Source of the DNA: CAYSLU01 sp964431965
Lineage (GTDB): Bacteria > Verrucomicrobiota > Kiritimatiellia > CAIKKV01 > CAYSLU01
Assembly (NCBI GenBank): GCA_964431965.1
Contig: CAYSLU010000055.1
Location: forward strand, 1-35,669
Length of the DNA stretch: 35,669 nucleotides
Reading direction: 5' to 3'
Both the position numbers and the translations under genes were made by a program. Below the pieces are notes generated by a model. That model saw only the letters and a list, made by a program, of their open reading frames with translations, did no database searches and was not told where the DNA came from. Shown here in pieces: positions 16,662 to 24,010 of this stretch. The number at the start of each line of letters is the position of its first letter. Position 1 is the first letter of the stretch.

Positions 16662-17119
16662 CTGACGCGAACAGCCTCACGCTCGCCCAGCAGGAGTACA
16701 TCGAGACGATCACCGCCTTGATCCGGGAGAATGGGCAGGCCCGAACCACGGACCTCGCGCGGCGGCTCGGGGTCAGTCTGCCGTCGGTGACCGAAGCGGT
16801 CAGCCGCCTGGCCCGTCTGGGCATCGCGTCCCGGCCCTCCCGCCACGAGATCGTGCTCACCCCGGGCGGCCGGGAAGTATCGGACCAACTGGATCGACGG
16901 CATCAGGCCCTGCGGCGATTCATGGTCGATGTGCTGGCCATGGACGAACCGTCGGCCGATGAGACCGCCTGCCGGATCGAGCACTGCATCGATCCCGCGT
17001 TCACCGCGCGTCTGACGCGCTTTGCCGACTTTCTGGCGCAGGAGCAGCCGCCCGCGATGCGATCGAAGTGGCTGAGAGCCGTTCGAGCTGGCGCTCGATC
17101 TCGGGACCATAGCCGCTGA
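16658..17119 (+). CDS. DtxR/MntR-family metal-dependent transcriptional regulator
   Basis: A 153-residue protein. The N-terminal winged helix-turn-helix is at about residues 8-70 (QARTTDLARRLGVSLPSVTEAVSRLARLGI). The dimerisation/metal domain carries His82 (RHQALRRF) and the CRIEH motif with Cys105, Glu108 and His109, the positions used for metal binding in DtxR. There is no SH3-like C-terminal domain, so it is of the short MntR type. ATG 16658 overlaps the SOUL stop. The last about 40 residues are encoded within a 119-base tail-to-tail overlap with the next minus-strand gene and look atypical (ending RSRDHSR). It probably senses Fe or Mn and may control the SOUL gene; no operator was identified. 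Confidence 0.85.
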   Translation: MTDANSLTLAQQEYIETITALIRENGQARTTDLARRLGVSLPSVTEAVSRLARLGIASRPSRHEIVLTPGGREVSDQLDRRHQALRRFMVDVLAMDEPSADETACRIEHCIDPAFTARLTRFADFLAQEQPPAMRSKWLRAVRAGARSRDHSR

Positions 17120-17717
17120 GCGTCGTGTCCGGCGCGTTGGACGCCTCCGGGTGCGCCCCTAGATAGCCCTCGATGGCAGGGCCCTGTCCGGTCACGACCA
17201 TATCCACGACGATGCCCAGGCCCGGCTGCTCGCGGATCGCCTGGTCAATCGTCGCGCCGTGCCCCGGCACCACGGCTGGCGCCTGGAGCGCGATACGCGC
17301 GCGTCCCGAGCGCGGCAGATCGGGAAACTCCGCGTAGAACCGCTCGAGCGCGGCGGGCGAGTAGAAGTTCGTGTTCACCGCCGCACGAGGTGCCGCCAGA
17401 TCGACGTCCGCCGTGCGGCCCCCGAAGCGCAGCAGGAGATCGGGCCCGACAGAGCGCAGGGTCGCTTCGCCTCGCTCATAGTCGAGATGCAGAACGGTCC
17501 AGCCCCCAACCGACTCCCCCTCTCGAACCAACCGACTGATACCATCGGCTGTTACGAGACCGGCGCGAACGTCCGCCCCCTGCCGAACGAAGGCGGTCAA
17601 CCGGGGCCCCGCGGACGGCTCGTCAGCCGAAGCCGCCAGAGCCCACGCCAGCGAGGCCAGCAGAGGCCAGGCCCAAGGGAGTCGACAGCGGCACCCGGAT
17701 GACAGGCTCCGACGCAT
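17001..17717 (-). CDS. Exported protein of unknown function
   Basis: A 238-residue protein whose first about 35 residues look like a signal peptide (basic start, then LPWAWPLLASLAWALAASA). Residues about 40-100 form a small beta domain (LTAFVRQGADVRAGLVTADG, REGESVGGWTVLHLDYERG) of the kind found in PilP/GspC-like periplasmic proteins. That resemblance is weak. No catalytic motif was seen. ATG 17717 overlaps the stop of the SGNH gene by one base (TGATG), so it is the last gene of that operon. Its final 119 bases overlap, tail to tail, the regulator on the opposite strand. Confidence 0.65.
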   Translation of the reverse strand: MRRSLSSGCRCRLPWAWPLLASLAWALAASADEPSAGPRLTAFVRQGADVRAGLVTADGISRLVREGESVGGWTVLHLDYERGEATLRSVGPDLLLRFGGRTADVDLAAPRAAVNTNFYSPAALERFYAEFPDLPRSGRARIALQAPAVVPGHGATIDQAIREQPGLGIVVDMVVTGQGPAIEGYLGAHPEASNAPDTTLSGYGPEIERQLERLSATSIASRAAAPAPESRQSASDAR

Positions 17718-19228
17718 CAGTAAAAGAGCCCGACGCTCGCGCCGCGCTCGATCTGGAAGAGAAACGCGTTCCGCACCACCCGGTAGCCCGCATCGTTCGG
17801 ATGGTTGCCCGTCGCCGGATCCATGAGGCGCCCTTCCCAACCCGACACCGCCGTGATCGCCTCGTAGACGGGCGCCAGGCGACCGTTGGAAGGCATGACG
17901 ACCTGGGGGTAGATGGAGGGATTGAGCGCGCGGATCAGTGCCGCTTGGGCGGATCGGTCGCGCGTGTACGAGTTGATGACCGGCGGAACGCTGCCGATGA
18001 CCACGCCGGCGCCGTACCCGCGCGCGTACTGAGCCATCGTGAACAGGTTCGCGAGCGTGCTGCCCGACGGCACCTCAAAAAACGTGTCGTTGGTGCCTTC
18101 CAGCAGCAGCACCAGGTCGGGCTCGTATGCCTGCAGCCACGCGGGCAAGCGCTGCAGGCCTCCGGAGGTCGTCTCGCCGGGGTTGCCGGCGTTGATGACC
18201 GTCACGTGCCCCCCCAGCATCGGCGCACCGGCGAACTCGAGCAACTGCGGGTACCCGGTCTCCGGGCCGTTCGACCGGCTGCTCTCGCCGTAGGTGATGC
18301 TGTCGCCGAAGGCGAGTACGAAGTAGCCCGCAATGCCGCCGTCGCGATACATGGCCAGCGGCACGCAGCCCGGCGCCCCGAAAACGACATCGCGGAGAGC
18401 AGCCGTTCTGCTCTCCTGAATCAGCCAGCGCGCGGCGGCCGGATCGAACACGGCCAAGTCATCGCGCCCGTCGCCGTCGTAGTCTCCCGGCACGGGCCGC
18501 GTGGCGCGCCCGCCCCAGTTCCAGGCGTGGACCACCCCGTCGCGGCTGCCTTGCACGTACCAGTTTCCGGTCAGCCGTTCAAACACGGCGGGATCGTCCG
18601 CTCCGTCGCCGTCGTAGTCAGCCGGAACAGGACGGGCGTTGCGGTGGCCGAGCGGGACGGCCTGAACGGCCCCGGACGCCGCCGACCGGACGACCCATGC
18701 GCCGTTCGCCCGCCGGTAGGCGGCCGCATCGACACGGCCGTCGCCATCGAAGTCCCCGGGAATCGGCATCATGCCATGCCAGCCCAGGTTGAGAGTGGCT
18801 CGCCCGCCGCTGACCGTGTTCTCGACGACCCATCGCCCGCGGAACCGGTCGTACACCGCCAGATCCGTCACCCCGTCCCCGGAGTAGTCGGCGCATATCG
18901 GCTGCCCGTAGAAGCCCATGGCGCGCGACCGGCGCACGCCGTCGCTGCTGCGGATCCAGCGGAACGTGCAGTCCGTGAGGCTGTATATGGCCAGATCGGC
19001 CCGACCGTCGCCGTCGAAATCACCCAGGACCGGCCGGTAGGTCGGCCCGCCGAAGGCATCGCGCTGCGTCTGGCCGTCACGGCTGCGCAGGATCGCCCAC
19101 TGGCCGGACTCGGGATCGTAGGTGCCGATGTCGTCCCGACCGTCGCCGTCGTAGTCCATCGTCGGGCGAGCAAGCCCGTCCGTGATCATCGCCGCGGCGA
19201 CCAGGGCCGCCATTCCCATCCGTCTCAT
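17717..19228 (-). CDS. Secreted FG-GAP/VCBS repeat protein fused to a C-terminal SGNH hydrolase
   Basis: A 503-residue protein. The signal peptide is at about residues 1-22. At least six DxDGDGxxD calcium-binding repeats follow at about residues 25-290 (DYDGDGRDDIGTY, DFDGDGRADLAIY, DYSGDGVTDLAVY and others). The C-terminal SGNH/GDSL esterase domain has FGDSIT with nucleophile Ser310, GNPGET with the oxyanion Gly, EGTND with the Asn, and NHPNDAGY with catalytic His476. ATG 19228 was chosen because AAGGAG sits 9 nt upstream; an in-frame ATG at 19237 abuts that site. Action on an acetylated glycan outside the cell is inferred. It lies between a sialidase-like gene and an exported protein in one operon. 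Confidence 0.85.
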   Translation of the reverse strand: MRRMGMAALVAAAMITDGLARPTMDYDGDGRDDIGTYDPESGQWAILRSRDGQTQRDAFGGPTYRPVLGDFDGDGRADLAIYSLTDCTFRWIRSSDGVRRSRAMGFYGQPICADYSGDGVTDLAVYDRFRGRWVVENTVSGGRATLNLGWHGMMPIPGDFDGDGRVDAAAYRRANGAWVVRSAASGAVQAVPLGHRNARPVPADYDGDGADDPAVFERLTGNWYVQGSRDGVVHAWNWGGRATRPVPGDYDGDGRDDLAVFDPAAARWLIQESRTAALRDVVFGAPGCVPLAMYRDGGIAGYFVLAFGDSITYGESSRSNGPETGYPQLLEFAGAPMLGGHVTVINAGNPGETTSGGLQRLPAWLQAYEPDLVLLLEGTNDTFFEVPSGSTLANLFTMAQYARGYGAGVVIGSVPPVINSYTRDRSAQAALIRALNPSIYPQVVMPSNGRLAPVYEAITAVSGWEGRLMDPATGNHPNDAGYRVVRNAFLFQIERGASVGLFY

Positions 19229-19262
19229 GTCTCGCATCTCCTTCTTCTCTCCCGCCATCGAA

Positions 19263-20657
19263 CTAGACGGACTCAGCCAGCTCATGCCGCCCGAACACGC
19301 CCCACGCCTTGCCCCCGTTGGTGTCGAGGGCGATCGCCACACGATTGCGCCCCAGGCGAAAGCCGGCCTGGATCGATGTCTGGTCGACACTGGCCGGGTT
19401 GTCGCCGTCGCCCGTGAAGACCTCCTGACCGTTCAACCAGACGCGGACCGGCCCGTCATAGCCGAGGTGCAGCGCACCCGCGCCCGCGCGCGGGACATCA
19501 AAATCGGCCACCAGGTACAGCACTCCAGCCCGCCCGTCAATCAGCCGATGAGCATCGACAAAGCCCTCCTCGCCGGCGCCGCCGGCGCCGCATGCGCGCA
19601 TGGCGACCCACCGCAACCCCGACGATTCCGGCTCCGGACAAGCGGCGCCAGCGAGACCGCCCGGCGGCTGAATGACGTCCGACACCTGCCACTCATCGAA
19701 GAACGACACGGGGAATGCCGCGTCGACGAGATAGATGGCCGGATGGCTCCACTGGTCCACGCGGGAATCATCGGGCGCCTGGTGATTCGAGTAGTACGAC
19801 AGCGTGAAGCGCGACGAGTTGACCGGATGGCGCGCCACGCCCATGTACGAGAAGTCGAAATGGGGCCCGGACGGAAGGACCAGCCGAAGCTCGGGGCCGT
19901 TCGGCGCCAGTCGGAAGACGCCCATGTGCATCACGTCGGCGTGCAGCCGCCAGCGCCCGGAGAACCAGATCTCGTCGCCAACCAGCCAGAGCGCCAGGCC
20001 CACGATCGGAATATCCAGCTCCGTCGCCTCCCACTTCCGATAGGGCGGAGCGGATGTCATCATCAGAGGCTTCCAGCTGGCATGGTCGCGCCGCACCAGG
20101 AGGATGGCCGTTCCGTCTGCACGGAAGGCCAGGCAGCACTCGCTGGGCCGATCGACGCCTTCCCGCAGGACATTGATCCGGCGCCAGTTGATCGCATCGT
20201 CGCTTTCAAACCATGCGATGGCGCCCCAGTTCGGGTCCCCGTCCCGCCAGGTGTAGCCCGCGCAATAGTAGCGCCCCCGAAAGTACTCGGGATGCCACAG
20301 CCACCACCCGTCGGCGCCGGTGCAGCGCACCCACGGCGACCAGTTCGATCCGTTGTCCGTCCACATGGTTCCGCTGATCCGCACATCTCCCGATTCGAAG
20401 CCGGCCAGATGCAGCCGCCGATCGCCGACGGTATAGAGGTGAGCATCGCGCGTATCGACGGCGCCGCGCCCGACGGCCACCGTGTCAAAGCCGGCGCCCT
20501 GATCCCGGCTTCGCCGCACGATGAGTCGCCCGGACGGACAGACGTGCGCGTCGCCCTGGCGGTAGGCAACGAACAGATCGCCTTGGAACCAGCGCGCCCC
20601 CGTGCACATGTTATGGTGGCCGTCGTGGGTCAGCCGGCAGATGCTTCGAACGCGCAT
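19263..20657 (-). CDS. Sialidase-like beta-propeller protein with C-terminal sugar-binding sandwich
   Basis: A 464-residue protein. The N-terminal about 330 residues contain Asp-box-like repeats of sialidase/BNR propellers (SRDQGAGF, WTDNGSNWS and ESDDAINWRRI), each near a blade end. Residues from about 390 form a GH2/PA14-like jelly roll (VRVWLNGQEVFTGDGDNP, LGRNRVAIALDTNGG). ATG 20657 has GGGGAG 7 nt upstream. No signal peptide is visible, although its operon partners are exported. The Arg triad of true neuraminidases cannot be confirmed by eye, so it may be another propeller-type glycosidase or a binding protein. The gene lies 34 bases before the SGNH gene and is divergent from the B12 transport unit. 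Confidence 0.7.
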   Translation of the reverse strand: MRVRSICRLTHDGHHNMCTGARWFQGDLFVAYRQGDAHVCPSGRLIVRRSRDQGAGFDTVAVGRGAVDTRDAHLYTVGDRRLHLAGFESGDVRISGTMWTDNGSNWSPWVRCTGADGWWLWHPEYFRGRYYCAGYTWRDGDPNWGAIAWFESDDAINWRRINVLREGVDRPSECCLAFRADGTAILLVRRDHASWKPLMMTSAPPYRKWEATELDIPIVGLALWLVGDEIWFSGRWRLHADVMHMGVFRLAPNGPELRLVLPSGPHFDFSYMGVARHPVNSSRFTLSYYSNHQAPDDSRVDQWSHPAIYLVDAAFPVSFFDEWQVSDVIQPPGGLAGAACPEPESSGLRWVAMRACGAGGAGEEGFVDAHRLIDGRAGVLYLVADFDVPRAGAGALHLGYDGPVRVWLNGQEVFTGDGDNPASVDQTSIQAGFRLGRNRVAIALDTNGGKAWGVFGRHELAESV

Positions 20658-20746
20658 GACGAATCTCCCCGCAGAGGATGCAACCTTCAGATTGAAGCAC
20701 AATCATCGAACAGACTTCAACATCCGCGCGCCTGCGCAATTGCCTG

Positions 20747-20775
20747 TTGACGACCGCCAGCCGCTTCACTATCGT
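20747..20775 (+). promoter_or_regulatory. Sigma70-type promoter of the B12 riboswitch-btuB-tonB unit
   Basis: TTGACG (20747-20752), a 17-base spacer and TATCGT (20770-20775) place transcription start near 20783, just upstream of the aptamer. Confidence 0.6.
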
Positions 20776-20777
20776 TC

Positions 20778-20945
20778 CGCCCGTTGCCTGAGAAGGCAAG
20801 TTGGAAGAGAACGGAAGCCCGTGAGAATCGGGCACGGTCGCGCCGCTGTAACCGGCTACGAGACCTGAATCGCCACTATCCCGCGGGGGATGGGAAGGCC
20901 AGGCAGTAGGATTGAAGCCGGAAGTCAGAAGACGTTTCCTCCAAC
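20778..20945 (+). ncRNA. Cobalamin (adenosylcobalamin-type) riboswitch
   Basis: Conserved aptamer blocks occur in order. GGAAGCCCGTGAGAATCGGGCACGG precedes GCCGCTGTAACCGG (about 20841-20854). A GGGAAGGCCAGGCAGTAGG segment (about 20892-20910) is followed by the B12 box AAGCCGGAAGTCAGAAGAC (about 20914-20933). Orientation and position upstream of a BtuB-like receptor fit repression of B12 uptake when cobalamin is plentiful. Confidence 0.93.
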
Positions 20946-20955
20946 GCTCATCGGG

Positions 20956-20975
20956 AGGCGGACAGTTTTCCGCTT
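20956..20975 (+). terminator. Hairpin at the end of the riboswitch (possible conditional terminator)
   Basis: AGGCGGA (20956-20962) pairs with TCCGCTT (20969-20975), a 7-bp stem including one G-U pair, with loop CAGTTT. The following TTCATT is a poor U-tract, so termination would be weak. Confidence 0.4.
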
Positions 20976-21087
20976 TCATTCAGTCGCGGAAGCAGAAGAT
21001 GAGGCGCTGGTAATGCACCGGGATCTTTCTATCGCCCAACGGGCCGGTCTTGGATCCTGCCGGGTGTTCCCTCCGTTCCTCCCGCTC

Positions 21088-21149
21088 CTGCTCCTTCGCG
21101 ACTGCACGATGGGCTGACCGTCAAACGCAGCAGCTCACAACAGGAGCAG
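21088..21149 (+). promoter_or_regulatory. Possible RBS-sequestering helix in the btuB leader
   Basis: CTGCTCCT at 21088-21095 is perfectly complementary to AGGAGCAG at 21142-21149. The latter contains the receptor's Shine-Dalgarno sequence (AGGAG, 5-6 nt before ATG 21152). This 8-bp helix would hide the ribosome binding site and could be the expression platform of the riboswitch. Confidence 0.45.
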
Positions 21150-21151
21150 TC

Positions 21152-23140
21152 ATGCGGAAGCAGCTAGTCGGAGTGGCTCTGGCGTCGGGGTGCATGGTCG
21201 TCGCGAGTGCGGCCGGCACAAACGACCAACCCGCCGGGATCGAAGTCGTCGTCACCGCAACGCGGGAAGCGCGCAGCACCGCGCAGGTGCCGGCCAGCGT
21301 GTCGGTCATCACGGCCGAGCAGATCGAGAAGGCGAACTACGTCAGCGTGGTCGATGCGCTGAAGGACCTCGAGGGCGTGACGTTCCGTTCGACGGCGGGC
21401 AACGCGTCCTCATCCGAGATCTCCATGCGCGGGTTCGGAGAGAACTCAAACGGCCGCGTGCTGATCCTGATCAACGGCCGACGCCTGAACAGCCCCGACA
21501 TGGCGGGTATCAACTGGCAGCAGATCCCGCTCGCCAACGTGGAGCGCGTCGAGGTGATCCGCGGAGCCAACACGGCGCTCTACGGCAACTACGCCGTCGG
21601 CGGCGTGATCAACATCATCACGCGCCGGGGCACGGCCACTCCGGAGCGCACCGTGTCGGCCCAGGTTGGCTCGCACGGCCTCAACGTCGAGCGCGCCGGC
21701 GTGTCGGCATCGGCTGGCAAGGTGTCCTACGCGGTCAACGGCGAACGAACCGAGTCGCGCGGGTTCCGCGACCGCTCCGCCTACGGCACGTGGAGCGCGG
21801 GTGCGAACCTGGACTACGATCTCGCCGAACGCCACAGCACCTACCTCTCGGCGGCCTACAATCACAACGACTACGAACTGCCCGGCGGCTTGACGAAGGC
21901 GCAGATGCGGCAGAACCGCCGCCAGTCGGTCAACCCCGACGATCGGGCGGAGAGCGACCAGTTCAACTCGGACTTCGGCCTCAAGAGCCAGATCTCGGAC
22001 GACGTCCGGACCGAACTCGGCTTCTCGTACGCACGCCGCTGGATGGACAGCGACGTCACGAGTTGGTCCAGCTTTTCGGAGTCGACGATCGATACGATCG
22101 GAGCGTCTCCCAAGCTGGTCGTGGACCGCGCGATCGGCGAGCGCGCCAACCGGTTCCTGGCCGGCATCGACTACTACCGCGACGTGGCCGGCGTGGACCG
22201 GTTCCCCGACAAGGCGCACGCCACGAAGACATCGAGCGCCGACCTCACGCGCGACACGGCCGGCCTCTACGCGCACGACGAACTGAACCTGACGGATGCC
22301 CTGATCCTCGGGGTCGGGGCACGCGCGGAGACGCTTCGGCTGAACGCCGACCTCGATGCGGCCGCTCTGCCAGGCGACGACGATGTGAGCCAGGACGCGA
22401 CGGCGTTCGACGTGTCGCTGGTCCAGACGATCTCCGAGCAGTCCAAGGTGTTCACCCGCGCTGGCACGGTCTTCCGCCACCCGTACATCGACGAACAGGT
22501 CACCTACATCGGCTACGGAGCCGACCAAGTATTCACGGATATCGATCCTGAGACCGGCCACAACTACGAGATGGGCACCGAGTTGCGGCCCACGCGGAAC
22601 AGTCGCGGGGCGCTGACGCTCTTCCTCCTGAACATGGAGGACGAGATCGCCTGGGATCCGGTCGCCATGCGCAACGAGAATCTGGACAAGACCATCCACC
22701 GCGGAGCCGAGGCCAGCGCGGGCTACACGTTCCCCCGAATCTGCGACCTCTCGGCCAACTACACGTACACGGAGGCCGAGTTCACCGAGGGAGCGTACGA
22801 CGGCAACGACGTGCCTCTGGTTCCGAATCACAAGGCATCGACTGGCGTGGACCTGTTCCTCCCGATGAACGTGACCGCAGGTGGCGTGGTGACATACGTC
22901 GGCGAGTCCTACCTCGGCGGCGACAAGGCCAACACAGGCGACCGCCTTGACGCGCACACCGTGCTCGACCTCAGCCTTCGGTATGCTCCGGCACGCGTGG
23001 CGGGGCTTGAGCTGACGCTGGCCATGGACAACGCGGCGAACGACCACTATGCCGATGTCGGCTATATGGGATTCACCGAGAACGCGTACTATCCGGCGCC
23101 CGGCCGGACGTACCGGGTGGGCGCGTCCTATCGGTTCTAG
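21152..23140 (+). CDS. btuB: TonB-dependent outer-membrane receptor, BtuB-like (vitamin B12 uptake)
   Basis: A 662-residue protein with a signal peptide (residues 1 to about 23, ending ASAAG), then a TonB box-like EVVVTATR at about residues 31-38. The plug domain (VSVITAEQIEKANYVSVVDALKDLEGV, SMRGFGENSNGRVLILINGRR, VERVEVIRGANTALYGNYAVGGVINIIT) is followed by a 22-strand-type barrel ending in Phe (VGASYRF). CAGGAG lies 5 nt before ATG 21152; the longer in-frame start at 21050 was rejected. The upstream cobalamin riboswitch indicates the substrate is a corrinoid. Length and layout match BtuB-type receptors. It is followed by tonB. Confidence 0.9.
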   Translation: MRKQLVGVALASGCMVVASAAGTNDQPAGIEVVVTATREARSTAQVPASVSVITAEQIEKANYVSVVDALKDLEGVTFRSTAGNASSSEISMRGFGENSNGRVLILINGRRLNSPDMAGINWQQIPLANVERVEVIRGANTALYGNYAVGGVINIITRRGTATPERTVSAQVGSHGLNVERAGVSASAGKVSYAVNGERTESRGFRDRSAYGTWSAGANLDYDLAERHSTYLSAAYNHNDYELPGGLTKAQMRQNRRQSVNPDDRAESDQFNSDFGLKSQISDDVRTELGFSYARRWMDSDVTSWSSFSESTIDTIGASPKLVVDRAIGERANRFLAGIDYYRDVAGVDRFPDKAHATKTSSADLTRDTAGLYAHDELNLTDALILGVGARAETLRLNADLDAAALPGDDDVSQDATAFDVSLVQTISEQSKVFTRAGTVFRHPYIDEQVTYIGYGADQVFTDIDPETGHNYEMGTELRPTRNSRGALTLFLLNMEDEIAWDPVAMRNENLDKTIHRGAEASAGYTFPRICDLSANYTYTEAEFTEGAYDGNDVPLVPNHKASTGVDLFLPMNVTAGGVVTYVGESYLGGDKANTGDRLDAHTVLDLSLRYAPARVAGLELTLAMDNAANDHYADVGYMGFTENAYYPAPGRTYRVGASYRF

Positions 23141-23147
23141 CCGCGCC

Positions 23148-23175
23148 GGGCCGGCGGCCGATCTGCCGCCGGCCC
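23148..23175 (+). terminator. Strong hairpin between btuB and tonB
   Basis: GGGCCGGCGGC (23148-23158) and GCCGCCGGCCC (23165-23175) form an 11-bp perfect stem with loop CGATCT. The tail TCTGCTTTC has few Ts. It may attenuate transcription into tonB, protect the btuB mRNA 3' end, or do both. Confidence 0.55.
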
Positions 23176-23202
23176 TCTGCTTTCGCACAGGAGGACCGCC
23201 CC

Positions 23203-24000
23203 ATGGCCGCGGCAGCACATCGAGCGGATCGCACCCGGGAGGTGCGGCTGGCCTTCGCCGGATCGATGTCGCTTCACGCCGCGCTGGCCGCCGGACTTGT
23301 GCTGGCGTGCCTGCTCTGTCCCGCCGCGCCGCGCCTCGCCCTGCGCGGCGCGGCGGCATCGTTCAGCCTGTCTCTGGTCGATCTCTCGCCGCGCCCGGTC
23401 CCGGCGGCATCGCCTCAGCAGCCGCCGCCCCCGCCGCCGCTCGCGGAGGCACCCGTCCAGCCGCCGCCGACGCTGGCGCCCGTGATCCCGCCGCCGCCTC
23501 CACCGCCGGCCCAGGTCATACCGACTCCCCGCCCTCCTCCTCCCCCGGTCCCGGCCGAAGCGCACGAAATCGCGAAGGTTCCGATGCCCGCGGCTGCCAC
23601 GCCGATAAGTCCTTCGGCTCCCCCCGCCCTCCAGCTTTCCGCCGCACCGGCGTCCGCGACCGCTGGTTCCACGGCCACAATCGCCGCCCCTTCCTCCGTC
23701 CCGACGGACACGGAGCCGGCGGGCGCGTCCCCGCCCGCGCTGCTGGCCGTTTCAAACATCCAGCCCCAGTACCCGCTGGCGGCGAAGCTGCGCGGCGAGG
23801 AGGGCCTCGTCCGTGTGGCGACTGTGGTGGGCCGAACGGGGCGGGTGGAATCCGCTGAAGTGGCTGAGTCCAGCGGGCACCCGGCTCTCGACAGCGCCGC
23901 GCTGGCAGCAGCCCGCCGGGCCCGTTTCACAGCCACCCGCGGCCGGATCGAAAAACCCACCCCCACCACCCTGACCTTCCGATTCCGTCTCGTGGACTGA
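23203..24000 (+). CDS. tonB: TonB energy-transducing protein
   Basis: A 265-residue protein. One N-terminal membrane helix (about residues 21-40) is followed by a Pro-rich periplasmic spacer of about 80 residues with long Pro runs. The C-terminal TonB domain is at about residues 175-265 (PQYPLAAKLRGEEGLVRVATVV, then GRVESAEVAESSGHPALDSAALAAARRARF). GGAGG (23190-23194) lies 8 nt before ATG 23203. It transmits the proton-motive force to TonB-dependent receptors, most likely the adjacent BtuB-like protein. ExbB and ExbD are not in the window, so they must be encoded elsewhere. Confidence 0.92.
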   Translation: MAAAAHRADRTREVRLAFAGSMSLHAALAAGLVLACLLCPAAPRLALRGAAASFSLSLVDLSPRPVPAASPQQPPPPPPLAEAPVQPPPTLAPVIPPPPPPPAQVIPTPRPPPPPVPAEAHEIAKVPMPAAATPISPSAPPALQLSAAPASATAGSTATIAAPSSVPTDTEPAGASPPALLAVSNIQPQYPLAAKLRGEEGLVRVATVVGRTGRVESAEVAESSGHPALDSAALAAARRARFTATRGRIEKPTPTTLTFRFRLVD

Positions 24001-24010
24001 TCCGTACGCG

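Noticed and set aside
18450..19160. Recurring GTCGCCGTCG-type units as DNA repeats
   Set aside because: They are codons of the FG-GAP DxDGDG motifs, so protein-level repeats explain them.
21446..23359. Minus-strand open frame of about 640 codons opposite btuB
   Set aside because: It is antisense to a clear TonB-dependent receptor. The composition is typical of a shadow frame.
23410..23560. GC-rich short repeats within tonB as a repeat array
   Set aside because: They encode the Pro-rich spacer normal for TonB.
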